Shown: piece by piece, positions 44,963 to 54,277 of the stretch | Layout of the letters: each line of letters begins with the position of its first letter | Numbering within the stretch: position 1 is the stretch's first letter | From: LMUY01 sp965199095 | GTDB taxonomy: Bacteria; Pseudomonadota; Alphaproteobacteria; Acetobacterales; Acetobacteraceae | NCBI GenBank assembly: GCA_965199095.1 | Contig: CBDAQM010000007.1 | Location: forward strand, 248,001 to 312,000 | Direction: 5' to 3' | Length of the DNA: 64,000 nucleotides | The notes under the pieces: generated by a model | What the model saw: only the letters and a program-made list of their open reading frames with translations | Databases searched by the model: none | What the model was told of the DNA's origin: nothing | Made by a program: the position numbers and the translations under genes

Positions 44963-46098
44963 GTGACGGCGGCGGACCTTGCTGTCGTCGGGATCGGCGC
45001 TTCGGCCGGCGGCCTGGATGCCTGCACCAAGTTGGTGGCGGCGATTCAGCCTGGTGGTGGGATGGCGTTCGTGCTCGTCCAACACCTCGATCCCACGCAT
45101 GCGATCATGATGACGGAGTTACTGGCTGGGCGAACCGCGTTGACCGTGTGCGAAGCGGAAGATGGATTGTCTTTGGCGTCGGACCATCTGTACGTCATTC
45201 CCCCAGGAACTGACCTGTCGGTGGCCGGCGATGTCCGACACCTGCCCCCGAGGCGGGCCAAGCATGGTGCGCGGCTGTCGTTCGATGGGCTGCTGCAATC
45301 CATGGCAACGGCTTTTGGCCCGCATGCCGCGTGCGTCGTTCTCTCCGGGACGGGTGCTGACGGCAGCACCGGCTGGTCGCCATCAAGGATGCTGGAGGTT
45401 TGGTCATCGTGCAGAACCCTGCCGAGGCCGCCTATGACGGAATGCCGCGCAGTGCGATCGCGAAGGGGCGGACCGACCACGTGCTGCCAGTCGGCTCCGT
45501 CGCCATAATCTTGCCGTATCTTGCCCATGATGGCCGAGTCGAAGGTGTGGTCATCACCTTCGACGACATCCTGGCGTCGCACCGCCAGGATGGGGCGGAA
45601 TGCTTGCTGATCGACGTTTATCTCCCAGGAATGAAAGAGCTGGATCTGCTCCGTCATATCCCGGGTTCGGGTAGCCACTTGCCGGCCATCATGATCACCG
45701 GCCAGAGCGACGTCGCCATGGCGGTGCAGGCCATGAAGGCGAGGGCCTCCGACATCATCGAAAAGCCGGTTGGCCGCGACGACCTGCTTGCCGGCCTCGA
45801 CCGCGCCTTGGATCAAGCGCGGGACAAGGGCAAGCAGGTCATCTGGCGAGAGGATGCCGCCCATAACATCGCCGCCCTCACGCCGAGGCAGCGGCAGATC
45901 ATGACACGGATGGTTGCCGGCGAGCCGAGCAAGAACATAGCCGCCGACTTCGCCATCAGTCAGCGTACGGTTGAGAATCATAGAGCATCCATCATGCGCA
46001 AGACAGGCGCGGCCTCGCTCCCTGCGCTCGCGCGGCTCGCGCTTGCCGCGACATGGGATGCAAAGGCCGACGTGCCTGAAAGGGAAGGTGCCCCTTGA
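44963..46098 (+). pseudogene. CheB / PAS / FixJ-type regulator deletion scar
   Basis: The first part (44963-45372) is a CheB methylesterase domain (VVGIGASAGGLDACTKLVAA; VLSGTGADGSTG). One base is missing at about 45372, after which the other frame continues DAGGLVIVQNPAEAAYDGMP. At HVLPVGSVA it jumps to a PAS-type end (RVEGVVITFDDI), then to the middle of a FixJ-type receiver (CLLIDVYLPGMKELDLLRHI; IEKPVGRDDLLAGL) and a complete LuxR/FixJ helix-turn-helix (LTPRQRQIMTRMVAGEPSKN; AISQRTVENHRASIMRKTG). The beta-1 strand and acidic pocket of the receiver are lost. At least two deletions have joined a hybrid CheB/kinase gene to a FixJ-type regulator. Confidence 0.75.
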
Positions 46099-46106
46099 TG
46101 CGGAAA

Positions 46107-46124
46107 TGAGTAGTTTCCGATGCT
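46107..46124 (+). promoter_or_regulatory. FixJ-like box upstream of oleate hydratase
   Basis: TGAGTAGTTTCCGATGCT ends 56 bp before the preferred ATG (46181) of the oleate hydratase gene, in the matching orientation. Confidence 0.8.
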
Positions 46125-46180
46125 GCCAGCGAGACGTAGGAAACCTGTAGAGTTGCTGCCTTGAGGTGCCAGGGAACTCT

Positions 46181-47893
46181 ATGATGGGCCAGTCCGACTC
46201 GTTTGCGAACCAGCCTCTTCCAGATACGGGTGATACCAGCACGGCTGCCGCCCGTGCGATCCTCGTCGGCGGCGGCATAGCCTCGCTCGCTGCGGCTACC
46301 TTTCTGATCCGCGACTGCGGCATGGCTGGCTCCGACATCACGGTGCTGGAAGAACTTGCCGTGCTAGGTGGGAGCCTGGATGCGGCCGGTTCGGCCGAGC
46401 ACGGCTACGTCTTGCGAGGCGGCCGCATGCTCGAAAGCAAATACCGCTGCACGTTTGGCCTGTTCGCGTCCATCCCGGCGCTCGACGGCAAAGGTTCCGT
46501 CACGGACCAGACGTTCGCGTGGAACGAAACGATGAAGACCTCATCGAAGTCCCGCCTGTTCCGGGACGGGCATCGCCAGACCGCACCCGCTTTCGGTCTG
46601 CGCGAAGGGCACATCCTCACCATCGAGCGTCTTGTCCTGGAACCGGAGGCTCTTATCGGGCGGGACAGCATTGCCGACGCGTTCGACGCAGACTTCTTCA
46701 AGACCGATTTCTGGTTCATGTGGTGCACCACTTTCGCCTTCCAGCCATGGCATAGCGCGGTGGAATTCAAACGTTACCTCGCGCGCTTTGCCCACATGGT
46801 GGACGGTTTCGACCGTCTGCAGGGCATTATGCGGACCGTCTACAACCAGTACGACTCGATGGTCCGGCCCCTGCACAAATGGCTTCTGGGAGAGGGCGTC
46901 CGTTTCGAACTGGGAACCCGCGTCACCGACTTTGCGGTGGGCCAACGGGACGGCAAGCAGGTCGTGGCGGCCATCGCGTTCGAGCGAGCTGGCGTGGCGG
47001 ACCGTCTCCTTGTGACACCGGGCGACCAGGTCATGATCACGCTCGGCTCGATGACCGAGGCATCGAGCCTCGGGACGATGGACCAGCCGGCGACCTTGAA
47101 GTGGCGTCACGACGGCAGCGCCTGGGCCTTGTGGCGTACCATCGCAAAGGATCGGCCTGAGTTCGGCCATCCTTGGAATTTCGGCAACCACATCGATCAA
47201 TCCAAGTGGGTTTCGTTCACGGCGACGCTGCGCGATCCGACCCTGCTGGAAATTCTCAAGGGTTTGACTGGGAATGTGCCCGGGGAAGGCGGCCTGATCA
47301 CCTTTCCCGACTCAGGATGGTTGCTGTCGATCGTCGTTCCTCACCAGCCGCACTTCATCGATCAACTCGCCGGTGTGAGCGTGTTGTGGGGATACGGCCT
47401 GGCGGTGGACATGCCGGGGACGTTCGTCCGTAAGCCCATGGCGTCATGCTCGGGCCGGGAGATCATGACGGAGTTGCTGGGCCATCTGCGGGTCCATTCT
47501 GAGGCCGCAGGGATCCTGGAGGCGTGTATCTGTATCCCGTGCATGATGCCCTACATCACCAGCCAGTTCCTGCCGCGCAGCTCCGGCGACCGGCCGCAGA
47601 TCCTCCCTCCAGGCTGGGGTAACCTGGCTTTCATCGGTCAGTTCTGTGAGCTACCGGAGGATGTCGTATTTACCGTCGAATATTCGATCCGGTCTGCCCA
47701 GCTCGCCGCGTACGCCCTGCTGGGCGTCGCCAAGACGCCACCGCCGGTCTACCAAGGTAAGTTCGATCCGCGAGTCCTGTTTCGTGCGTTCAAGGCGCTG
47801 CACGACCTGCGGCCGACACTGACGGCTCCGTTACTGGAAGAGAATCGCGCAAAGGGTGGAGTTGAGCGGGAAACCGCGGGTGATGCCGCCTAG
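46181..47893 (+). CDS. ohyA: Oleate hydratase (myosin-cross-reactive antigen family)
   Basis: FAD-dependent hydration of cis-9 double bonds of unsaturated fatty acids to 10-hydroxy acids. The start ATGATG at 46181 gives 570 residues; a GTG at 46166 is less likely. It has the FAD loop AILVGGGIASLAAATFLIRD, then LAVLGGSLDAAGSAEHGYVL, RGGRMLESKYRCTFGLFASI, FWFMWCTTFAFQPWHSAVEF and PHQPHFIDQLAGVSVLWGYG, then YITSQFLPRSSGDRP with the Gln-Phe common to the family. It is monocistronic under its own FixJ-like box. Membrane-lipid modification or detoxification of free fatty acids is the known physiological role elsewhere. Confidence 0.93.
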   Translation: MMGQSDSFANQPLPDTGDTSTAAARAILVGGGIASLAAATFLIRDCGMAGSDITVLEELAVLGGSLDAAGSAEHGYVLRGGRMLESKYRCTFGLFASIPALDGKGSVTDQTFAWNETMKTSSKSRLFRDGHRQTAPAFGLREGHILTIERLVLEPEALIGRDSIADAFDADFFKTDFWFMWCTTFAFQPWHSAVEFKRYLARFAHMVDGFDRLQGIMRTVYNQYDSMVRPLHKWLLGEGVRFELGTRVTDFAVGQRDGKQVVAAIAFERAGVADRLLVTPGDQVMITLGSMTEASSLGTMDQPATLKWRHDGSAWALWRTIAKDRPEFGHPWNFGNHIDQSKWVSFTATLRDPTLLEILKGLTGNVPGEGGLITFPDSGWLLSIVVPHQPHFIDQLAGVSVLWGYGLAVDMPGTFVRKPMASCSGREIMTELLGHLRVHSEAAGILEACICIPCMMPYITSQFLPRSSGDRPQILPPGWGNLAFIGQFCELPEDVVFTVEYSIRSAQLAAYALLGVAKTPPPVYQGKFDPRVLFRAFKALHDLRPTLTAPLLEENRAKGGVERETAGDAA

Positions 47894-47980
47894 CTCCCAC
47901 ACGCCGCCGTGGACGCCGACTACGGTGAGGTCCGCGGCAGCCATCCCTCAGCGTCACAGTTGCGGGAATTGCTTCAAGGC

Positions 47981-48955
47981 TCAGGGTATGAGTACTGCTG
48001 CTCCTTCGAACCGGCCTGCGCGCAAATCCGCAAGAGCCTGGTTGGCCTGCTCCAACTTGTAGCGATTTGTCCTGGTGACGATCCCCATCGTTGGCGCCAG
48101 GCGCAGGAAATCAATTCCATCTTTTCGGGTCAGGTTCGCGACCGAGACGATCTGTCGTTCCTCCCATAACAACTCATATGGGAAACTTGGGATGTCGCTC
48201 ATGTGGATGCCCGCACACACGACGCGGCCGCCTTTTCGAATCGCCTTCAATGCCTGCGGGACGAGGTCACCATCCGTCGCGAATATAATGGCTGCGTCGA
48301 GCAGCTCGGGCGGCGCTTGGTCGGACCCTCCCGCCCATGCCGCTCCTAAGCTTCGTGCGAAGGCTTGCGTTACGTCGTCGCCAGGTCGCGTGAACGCGAA
48401 CACCTGGCGTCCCTGCCACTTTGCAACTTGAGCGAGGATGTGGGCCGCGGCGCCGAACCCGTAGAGCCCGATGGTCTTGCCCTCGCCGGCAATCATCAGG
48501 GAACGCCAGCCGATCAGCCCGGCGCATAGCAGCGGGGCGAGTGCCACGTCCTCACCGCCCTCGCCCAGCGGGAAGGCAAACCGCGCGTCGACGATTGTGG
48601 ATGTCGCAAAACCACCATCTCGAGTGAACCCGGTGAACAGGGGGTGATCGCAGAGGTTCTCCCGTCCTTCCAGGCAAAACCGGCATACGCCGCAGACGTG
48701 CCCCAACCATGGAATACCGACGCGTTGACCCAACGACAGCCCGCTGACATCGGGACCCACGCGGTCAATCCGCCCCACGATTTCGTGCCCCGGGATGATG
48801 GGGAGGCGGCGACCGGGAAGCTCGCCGTCGAGAACGTGCAAGTCGGTCCGGCACACGCCGCACGCGCTGACAGCTACTCGAATCTCTCCGGGACCGGGCT
48901 GCCGGTCAGGCAGGTCCGTCCATTCGAGCGGCCCTCCAATCTGCGTGAGCACCAT
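47981..48955 (-). CDS. Zinc-dependent alcohol dehydrogenase (MDR family)
   Basis: From ATG 48955 the product has 324 residues. The catalytic zinc ligands are Cys in SACGVCRTDLHVLDG and the His-Glu of IPGHEIVGRIDRVG; the structural zinc lobe is CGVCRFCLEGRENLC. The NAD loop TIGLYGFGAAAHILAQVA has a slightly unusual AAA in place of the third Gly. A GTG start at 49033 would add 26 residues, but it lies only 31 bp from the FixJ-like box and would probably precede the transcription start, so the internal ATG is preferred. It belongs to the group of NAD(P)H-linked alcohol/aldehyde reductases. Confidence 0.88.
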   Translation of the reverse strand: MVLTQIGGPLEWTDLPDRQPGPGEIRVAVSACGVCRTDLHVLDGELPGRRLPIIPGHEIVGRIDRVGPDVSGLSLGQRVGIPWLGHVCGVCRFCLEGRENLCDHPLFTGFTRDGGFATSTIVDARFAFPLGEGGEDVALAPLLCAGLIGWRSLMIAGEGKTIGLYGFGAAAHILAQVAKWQGRQVFAFTRPGDDVTQAFARSLGAAWAGGSDQAPPELLDAAIIFATDGDLVPQALKAIRKGGRVVCAGIHMSDIPSFPYELLWEERQIVSVANLTRKDGIDFLRLAPTMGIVTRTNRYKLEQANQALADLRAGRFEGAAVLIP

Positions 48956-49063
48956 CGCTTGCAACCCGGTCTCCAACCAAGCTGGAAACGCCTTTCCATG
49001 AGATCCAAAGACAGCGTTGACAGCATCTGACACTCAGTTACCGTTCCACCCGGCCGTGGCGGT

Positions 49064-49081
49064 AGGGTCGGATTCTACTCA
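49064..49081 (-). promoter_or_regulatory. FixJ-like box upstream of alcohol dehydrogenase
   Basis: The minus strand reads TGAGTAGAATCCGACCCT, 108 bp upstream of ATG 48955 and oriented toward it. It lies in the divergent region shared with cydA. Confidence 0.75.
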
Positions 49082-49289
49082 AGCCGACGGGATTGGGCTG
49101 CAGCGGTCATTTGAAGCGACCGTCGCTGCAACTCCCGCCCACCCTCATTGTCAGCGCCATCTAGGTGTTTCCCGAGCCTGCCCGCGACGAGAGGGCGAAG
49201 CTACGGTGCAGAGACAAAGGCATAGGCTCTGTTCGGGCACGACGACCGGGCCGGACCCGACCCGATGCAAGCTGACTGACTGCACCGTC

Positions 49290-50704
49290 TTGATAGGCCC
49301 TCATCTAAAGCATCTCGATCCTGTATTGCTTTCTCGCCTGCAGTTCGTATGGGTCGTCGCCCTTCACATCCTGCTCCCGGCTTTCACTGTCGGGCTCGCG
49401 TCATACATCGCCTTCGCAGAGGGCATGAGCTTCTTCACCGGTCGAGAGGTCTACGCGCGCATCTCGAATTTCTGGATCCGGATTTTCTCGGTGGCCTTTG
49501 GGATGGGCGTCGTATCCGGCATTGTGATGCCGTTCCAGTTCGGCACGAACTGGAGCCGCTTTTCCGACGCCACTGCCAACGTCATCTCGCCGCTGCTGGC
49601 CTACGAGGGGCTGACGGCCTTCTTCCTGGAGGCCACGTTCCTCGGCGTCTTGCTGTTCGGCCGCAAGCTCGTGCCACGATGGGTGCATTTCGTGGCGGCA
49701 TTGGCAGTGGCGCTGGGAACCCTGTCCTCCTCGTTCTGGATCCTGGCTGCGAATAGCTGGATGCAGACCCCAGCCGGCTACGAGATCGTGGATGGTCGGT
49801 TCTTCCCGACGGATTGGTGGCAGGTCATCTTCAACCCGTCTTTTCCCTATCGCCTCGCCCACACCGTCGCGGCCTTCTACATCACGACGGGCTTCATCGT
49901 GCTCGGGATCGGCGCGTGGCTGGTGCGCAAGGGCCGCTTCGTGGCGGAAGGCCGCACCATCATGTCGGCCACGTTGTGGGTGTTGCTGGTGCTGGTCCCC
50001 GTGCAGATCGGCCTCGGCGACCTACACGGGCTGAACACGCTGAAGTATCAGCCGACCAAGCTTGCAGCCCTGGAAGGGCGCTACACACCGCTTCGCCCGC
50101 CCCGCTGACGCTGTTCGGCATACCGGATGACGCCGCGGCCACCATGCACGACGAGGTGGCCGTTCCGTGGCTGGGCAGCCTGCTATTGACGCATTCCTGG
50201 AGCGGCTCGATCAAGGGGCTCAAGGATTGGCCAGTCGATCAGCGGCCGCCCGTTGGGCCGCCCTTCTACGCGTTTCGGATCATGGTGGGCGCCGGGCTAG
50301 TGATGCTTGCGCTGGTCGTTACCGGCAACATCCTCCGCCACCGGGACAAGTTCGTTCGCTCGGCCCTCTTCCTACGCGCGTGCCAGTGGGCCGCTCCGCT
50401 CGGGTTTATCGCCGTGCTGGCCGGCTGGGTGACGACCGAGGTAGGGCGGCAGCCCTGGACGGTGTTCGGCCTGATGCGGACGGCGCAGTCGGTCTCACCT
50501 TCGCTGACCGGCCGCGACGTGCTGCTGTCGCTGCTTGGCTATATCGCCGTCTATGCGATCGTCTTCCCGGGCGGGTTCCTCGTGATGCGCCGCATCGTCC
50601 GTCTCGGCCCCCAGGCGCAGGCGCCAGACGGCCCAGTCCAGAGTGGCCGGCCGACCTTACCGATCACGTCACTCCCCACTGCAGTTCTGGAGACAACGCC
50701 ATGA
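49290..50704 (+). pseudogene. cydA: Cytochrome bd-type (CIO) quinol oxidase subunit I, one frameshift
   Basis: Sequence from about LDPVLLSRLQFVWVVALHIL to the end matches CydA: FSVAFGMGVVSGIVMPFQFG with the heme-linked region, AYEGLTAFFLEATFLGVLL with the E-rich helix, SSFWILAANSWMQTPAGYE, GLNTLKYQPTKLAALEG and WTVFGLMRTAQSVSP. The short Q-loop identifies the CIO subtype. At about 50085 one base is missing (CGCTACACACC for expected CGCTACCACACC), moving the second half into another frame. There is no in-frame ATG near the start; TTG 49290 is a guess. The stop overlaps cydB (ATGA). Either a recent mutation or a sequence error. Confidence 0.85.
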
Positions 50705-51717
50705 TGCCGGCCCTGGTGCTGGACTTCGTTCCGATCTGGACCGCGATCCTCGGGGTCGGCGTGTTCCTTTACGTGCTGCTAGACGGCTTTGATCTCGGCG
50801 TCGGCATCCTCTATCGCTTCGCGCCAGACACGGCATCTCGCAACCTGCTGATGAACAGCATCGCCCCAGTCTGGGACGGTAACGAGACGTGGCTGATCCT
50901 CGGCGCGGTCGGCTTGCTGGTGGCTTTCCCATTGGCATTTGCCATCATCATCCCGGCAGTTTACTTCCCCATACTCATCATGCTGCTGGCCCTGGTGTTC
51001 CGGGGCGTGGCATTCGAGTTCCGCTTCCGCGACGCCGTCCATCGGACGTTCTGGGATCACGGCTTCTTTCTCGGCTCGGTGACCGCGACATTCGCACAGG
51101 GTGTCGTTCTCGGCGCCTTCATTCAGGGCTTCCAGGTCGAGGGGCGGGCGTTCACCGGCAGCAGTTTCGATTGCTTCACATGGTTTTCCCTACTGACCAG
51201 GATTGCCCTGGTGTTCGGGTATGGTTTGCTCGGCGCGGGTTGGCTCGTTTTGAAGACATCCGGCGCGCTGCAGCAGCAGGTTCGCCAGCAGGGTCTGTGG
51301 TGCCTGATCGGGGTTGCCATTTGTATCGTGGCGGTGAGCATCTGGACGCCAATCCTAAACGCCGACATCGCCCAGCGCTGGCTATCCTGGCCCAACGTGA
51401 TCTGGTTGACGCCCGTACCGCTGGTGACAGCGCTCGTAGTGATCGTCACGAGCCTTTCGTTTCACAGTAGTTCGGAAGGTGGACCGTTCCTGTGCGCGGT
51501 GGCCCTGTTCCTGATGTCCTATCTAGGCATCGCCATCAGCCTGTGGCCGATGATCGTGCCGCACCACTACACACTGGCCCAGGCAGCCTCGTCGCCGAAG
51601 ACGCAGGCCTTCCTGCTGGTGGGCACGGCCTTCCTGCTGCCCACCGTCCTGCTTTACACGGCCTGGGCCTATTGGGTCTTCCGGGGCAAGGTCAGGGCGG
51701 ACATTGGCTACCACTGA
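50701..51717 (+). CDS. cydB: Cytochrome bd-type quinol oxidase subunit II
   Basis: The 338-residue membrane protein starts at ATGATG overlapping the cydA stop. Typical CydB features are LDFVPIWTAILGVGVFLYVL, LLDGFDLGVGILYRF, SIAPVWDGNETWLILGAVGL and FRGVAFEFRFRD, with nine or so hydrophobic helices and a closing PTVLLYTAWAYWVFRGKV. With CydA it forms the oxygen-scavenging terminal oxidase that works at low oxygen and is insensitive to cyanide. No CydX-like ORF was seen after it. Confidence 0.93.
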   Translation: MMPALVLDFVPIWTAILGVGVFLYVLLDGFDLGVGILYRFAPDTASRNLLMNSIAPVWDGNETWLILGAVGLLVAFPLAFAIIIPAVYFPILIMLLALVFRGVAFEFRFRDAVHRTFWDHGFFLGSVTATFAQGVVLGAFIQGFQVEGRAFTGSSFDCFTWFSLLTRIALVFGYGLLGAGWLVLKTSGALQQQVRQQGLWCLIGVAICIVAVSIWTPILNADIAQRWLSWPNVIWLTPVPLVTALVVIVTSLSFHSSSEGGPFLCAVALFLMSYLGIAISLWPMIVPHHYTLAQAASSPKTQAFLLVGTAFLLPTVLLYTAWAYWVFRGKVRADIGYH

Positions 51718-51813
51718 GAGTACCTGCACGAGATGACCCTGATGCAGATGCGAGTAGCGTGCGCCGGGTGCCTGATTTCCAGTCAATCCGGGATTGTTCG
51801 CAAGTCCGTGGTA

Positions 51814-52743
51814 TTAGCCCGTCGCCCAGGTGACGAAGCCCTCGAGGGAGTGAAATTCCGACAGGCTGTGGGCATCGGCGTCAGGCAGGACCTCCCTGAT
51901 GAGGTGGACCAGCGCTGAGCCTGGCCCCAGTTCGATGACTTTCGTGACGTCGAGACCACGGCATGAATCCATGCAGGCGGCCCAATCCACCGTCTGCTGG
52001 ATTTGGCGGGCCAGCTTATCCTCCCCGCCCGGCACATCGAACACCGCCGCCCCGTCGATCCCGCTCAGCAACCGGATGCCGGATGGCAGGTTGGGGCGGA
52101 TCGCCGCCGCCGCCAAGCAGGTGCGGAACGCGGCGCTGGCAGTCGCCAGGAGCGGTGTGTGGGACGCGACAGCAACCGGCAGCATGGTGACGTGTTCGGC
52201 TCCGGCGGCCATGGCGTCGTGGACCAACTTCGCCAGAGAGACCCGGGTCCCGCCGACCAGCATCTGGTCCGCGGCGTTGACGATCGCGATGAAGCACCCG
52301 TGCGCCTGGCAGATCGGCTCCAACACCGCGCGGGCCAGGCCGCGGACCGCCGCCAAGCCGGATGGCTGCTGCGTGGCTGCGTCCATGGCTGTGGCGCGCC
52401 GGGCGGCAAGCTCCATCACGCCATCCACCTCGATCAGCCCGGCCACGCCCCAGGCAGCCAACTCGCCGACACTGTAGCCCGCCACCAGAAGCGGCCGCGG
52501 GAGCCGGTCCTTGATCACCGTCCAGGCTGCCATCGCTTGGGTGCAGCACAGGATCTGCCCGGCTTTATCGGCGTGGATGGCGTCGTCGCCGGCCTCGTGC
52601 ACGAGATCGCGTGGGTCGGCGCCCCCGAGCACGCGCTTGGCGGCCGCAAACACCGGCGCCGCGGCCGGCGCGTCGGCCAGCAGCGCGAACATGGCAGCGT
52701 TCTGCGCCCCTTGCCCGGAGCATAGGATGGCCGTGCCGATCAT
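51814..52743 (-). CDS. mdcH: Malonate decarboxylase epsilon subunit (malonyl-CoA:ACP transacylase)
   Basis: The 309-residue protein starts at ATG 52743 overlapping the mdcB stop (ATGA). It is a FabD-like acyltransferase: AILCSGQGAQNAAMFALLAD at the N-terminus, the nucleophile Ser91 in LVAGYSVGELAAWGVAGLIE, and the His in VAVASHTPLLATASAAF. In the biotin-independent Mdc system it loads malonyl groups from malonyl-CoA onto the ACP to start the cycle. It is the last gene of the operon and meets cydB tail to tail. Confidence 0.9.
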   Translation of the reverse strand: MIGTAILCSGQGAQNAAMFALLADAPAAAPVFAAAKRVLGGADPRDLVHEAGDDAIHADKAGQILCCTQAMAAWTVIKDRLPRPLLVAGYSVGELAAWGVAGLIEVDGVMELAARRATAMDAATQQPSGLAAVRGLARAVLEPICQAHGCFIAIVNAADQMLVGGTRVSLAKLVHDAMAAGAEHVTMLPVAVASHTPLLATASAAFRTCLAAAAIRPNLPSGIRLLSGIDGAAVFDVPGGEDKLARQIQQTVDWAACMDSCRGLDVTKVIELGPGSALVHLIREVLPDADAHSLSEFHSLEGFVTWATG

Positions 52744-53618
52744 GCCCCGTTTTCCAGGGCGTCGAGCAACAGGGCGATGGCAAGCAGGTCGGCGCAGCCA
52801 CCGGGGCTCAGGCGGCGCGCGACGAAGGCGTGATGCACTGCGGCGGCCTTGTCGCACCAACCAGGCTGCGCGACGCCACCATCGCCAAGAAAGCCGCGCG
52901 CTGCCTGCTGGGCGAAGCACAAGCCTTCGGCGCCGCCGCGATGCAGCAGGTTCGTGTCGTCCACCGTGGCGAGCAAGGTGAAGAACACCTGCACGCGGGC
53001 GGCTTCTGGGTCATGGGGGACGGCTTGCCGGGCGAGCCGCAAGGCGGGCAAGGCCACTTCCAGCACATTGGGGAAGCCTGCCGCAGCTTGCGCCCGCGCG
53101 CCGCCAGCGCCGAAGCGCCGCAATGCCTCCGTACCGTGGCTGCGCAGCGGGATCGGTCCGCGCAGGATCGCGCGTCCCCAACGCTGGCGGACAATTTCCC
53201 CGAGGAACGCTGCGCGCCATTGCGGCCTCTGGCCGGACCAGGCCATCCCCGCCGCAGCCCCGGCTGCAGCACAGACCAGGCCGAGCCCGAAGATCGCGCC
53301 GCGATGCGTGTTGATCCCAGCCGTGGCGGCCACCATCGCCTGCTCCGCCGCGACGCCGATGCTGCGCAGGTCCGGCATGGCGGCGCCGGCGGCGCCCGCC
53401 TCGGTCAGCCGGGCGAAGAATGGTTCGATGGCGGCGGCACTCACCTCGAAGGTGGCGGCGTCCATGTCCGAATGGCTGCCCTGATCGACATGGCTGACCA
53501 GCCCCGGCTTCGGCCAGGTGTGCAGTTCCGCCAGCAAACTCGTGCGGGCGCACGCAGCGACATGGGCGGGAACCCAGGCCGGCACCGGGCAGGCGGCAAG
53601 CTGCCAGGCTGCCTTCAT
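52740..53618 (-). CDS. mdcB: Triphosphoribosyl-dephospho-CoA synthase
   Basis: Starts at ATG 53618, overlapping mdcG by 4 bp; 292 residues. It belongs to the CitG/MdcB family that makes the 2'-(5''-triphosphoribosyl)-3'-dephospho-CoA precursor of the ACP prosthetic group. Visible motifs are LLAELHTWPKPGLVSHVDQG and SHSDMDAATFEVSA, then IGVAAEQAMVAATAGINTHR and GAIFGLGLVCAAAG, and ATVDDTNLLHRGGAEGL near the C-terminus. Confidence 0.92.
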   Translation of the reverse strand: MKAAWQLAACPVPAWVPAHVAACARTSLLAELHTWPKPGLVSHVDQGSHSDMDAATFEVSAAAIEPFFARLTEAGAAGAAMPDLRSIGVAAEQAMVAATAGINTHRGAIFGLGLVCAAAGAAAGMAWSGQRPQWRAAFLGEIVRQRWGRAILRGPIPLRSHGTEALRRFGAGGARAQAAAGFPNVLEVALPALRLARQAVPHDPEAARVQVFFTLLATVDDTNLLHRGGAEGLCFAQQAARGFLGDGGVAQPGWCDKAAAVHHAFVARRLSPGGCADLLAIALLLDALENGA

Positions 53619-54277
53619 TGGGCGGGCTCCATGGCGAACAACCCGGCGACGTGACACGCCGTGACGCCGTGCATCGTCTTCACCAGGACCTCGTCGCAGC
53701 CGCGTTCGGCCGCCAGCGCCATCTCGCGCCAGTTCACGCCGCCGCCGCCGGGTAGCTCCAATTCGCCATCCAGACGCACCGGGCCTTGCGCATCGAGCCG
53801 TTGCAGACCCGCCAGCAACGTGGCGGCAGTGGCATGATCCGACACGGCCCAGAGCAGGTCGACATCCGACCGCTCCGTCAGGTAGGGCAAGCCGGTGACA
53901 TGCTGCCACAGCAGCGCGCCAAAGACCCGCGGCGCCACACCGACCTGCCCGCCGAGCGCGACCAGGGCGGCGATCATGGTCTGCCACTCCGGCGGCGCTG
54001 CCCGTGCGGCATCGCGCAGCAGCACCGGAGCGTAGGCTGTGACGCCCTGTTTGGACCGCAAGCTGAAACCCACCCGATGCTTGCCGTGACAGGGAGGCAG
54101 CGGCAGTGCGGCAGGGATCACAGACGCGGCGTCGCCCTCTGTCCAGCGTCGGACGATGACCGGCCACCGCTGTTGCGCCCAGCCAGCGACCAGCGGCAGG
54201 GCAATCAGGTGCTGGTGTTCCTCCAGCACCGCCTGCCAGGCCACGGGGTCGACGAGCAGGAGGTCATGCCGCCGCAT
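53615..54277 (-). CDS. mdcG: Malonate decarboxylase holo-ACP synthase (phosphoribosyl-dephospho-CoA transferase)
   Basis: ATG 54277 (MRRHDLLLVDPVAWQAVLEE) gives 220 residues and overlaps mdcE by 14 bp; the longer open frame upstream is antisense-like filler. The protein has the MdcG nucleotidyltransferase-like motif LTERSDVDLLWAVSDHATA and the later GGGVNWREMALAAE. It attaches the dephospho-CoA-derived arm to Ser of MdcC. Confidence 0.88.
   Translation of the reverse strand: MRRHDLLLVDPVAWQAVLEEHQHLIALPLVAGWAQQRWPVIVRRWTEGDAASVIPAALPLPPCHGKHRVGFSLRSKQGVTAYAPVLLRDAARAAPPEWQTMIAALVALGGQVGVAPRVFGALLWQHVTGLPYLTERSDVDLLWAVSDHATAATLLAGLQRLDAQGPVRLDGELELPGGGGVNWREMALAAERGCDEVLVKTMHGVTACHVAGLFAMEPAQ

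Noticed and set aside
49034..49289. FNR/ANR site in front of cydA
   Set aside because: TTGATAGGCCCTCATCTAA near 49290 does not match TTGAT-N4-ATCAA and may be the start codon region itself.
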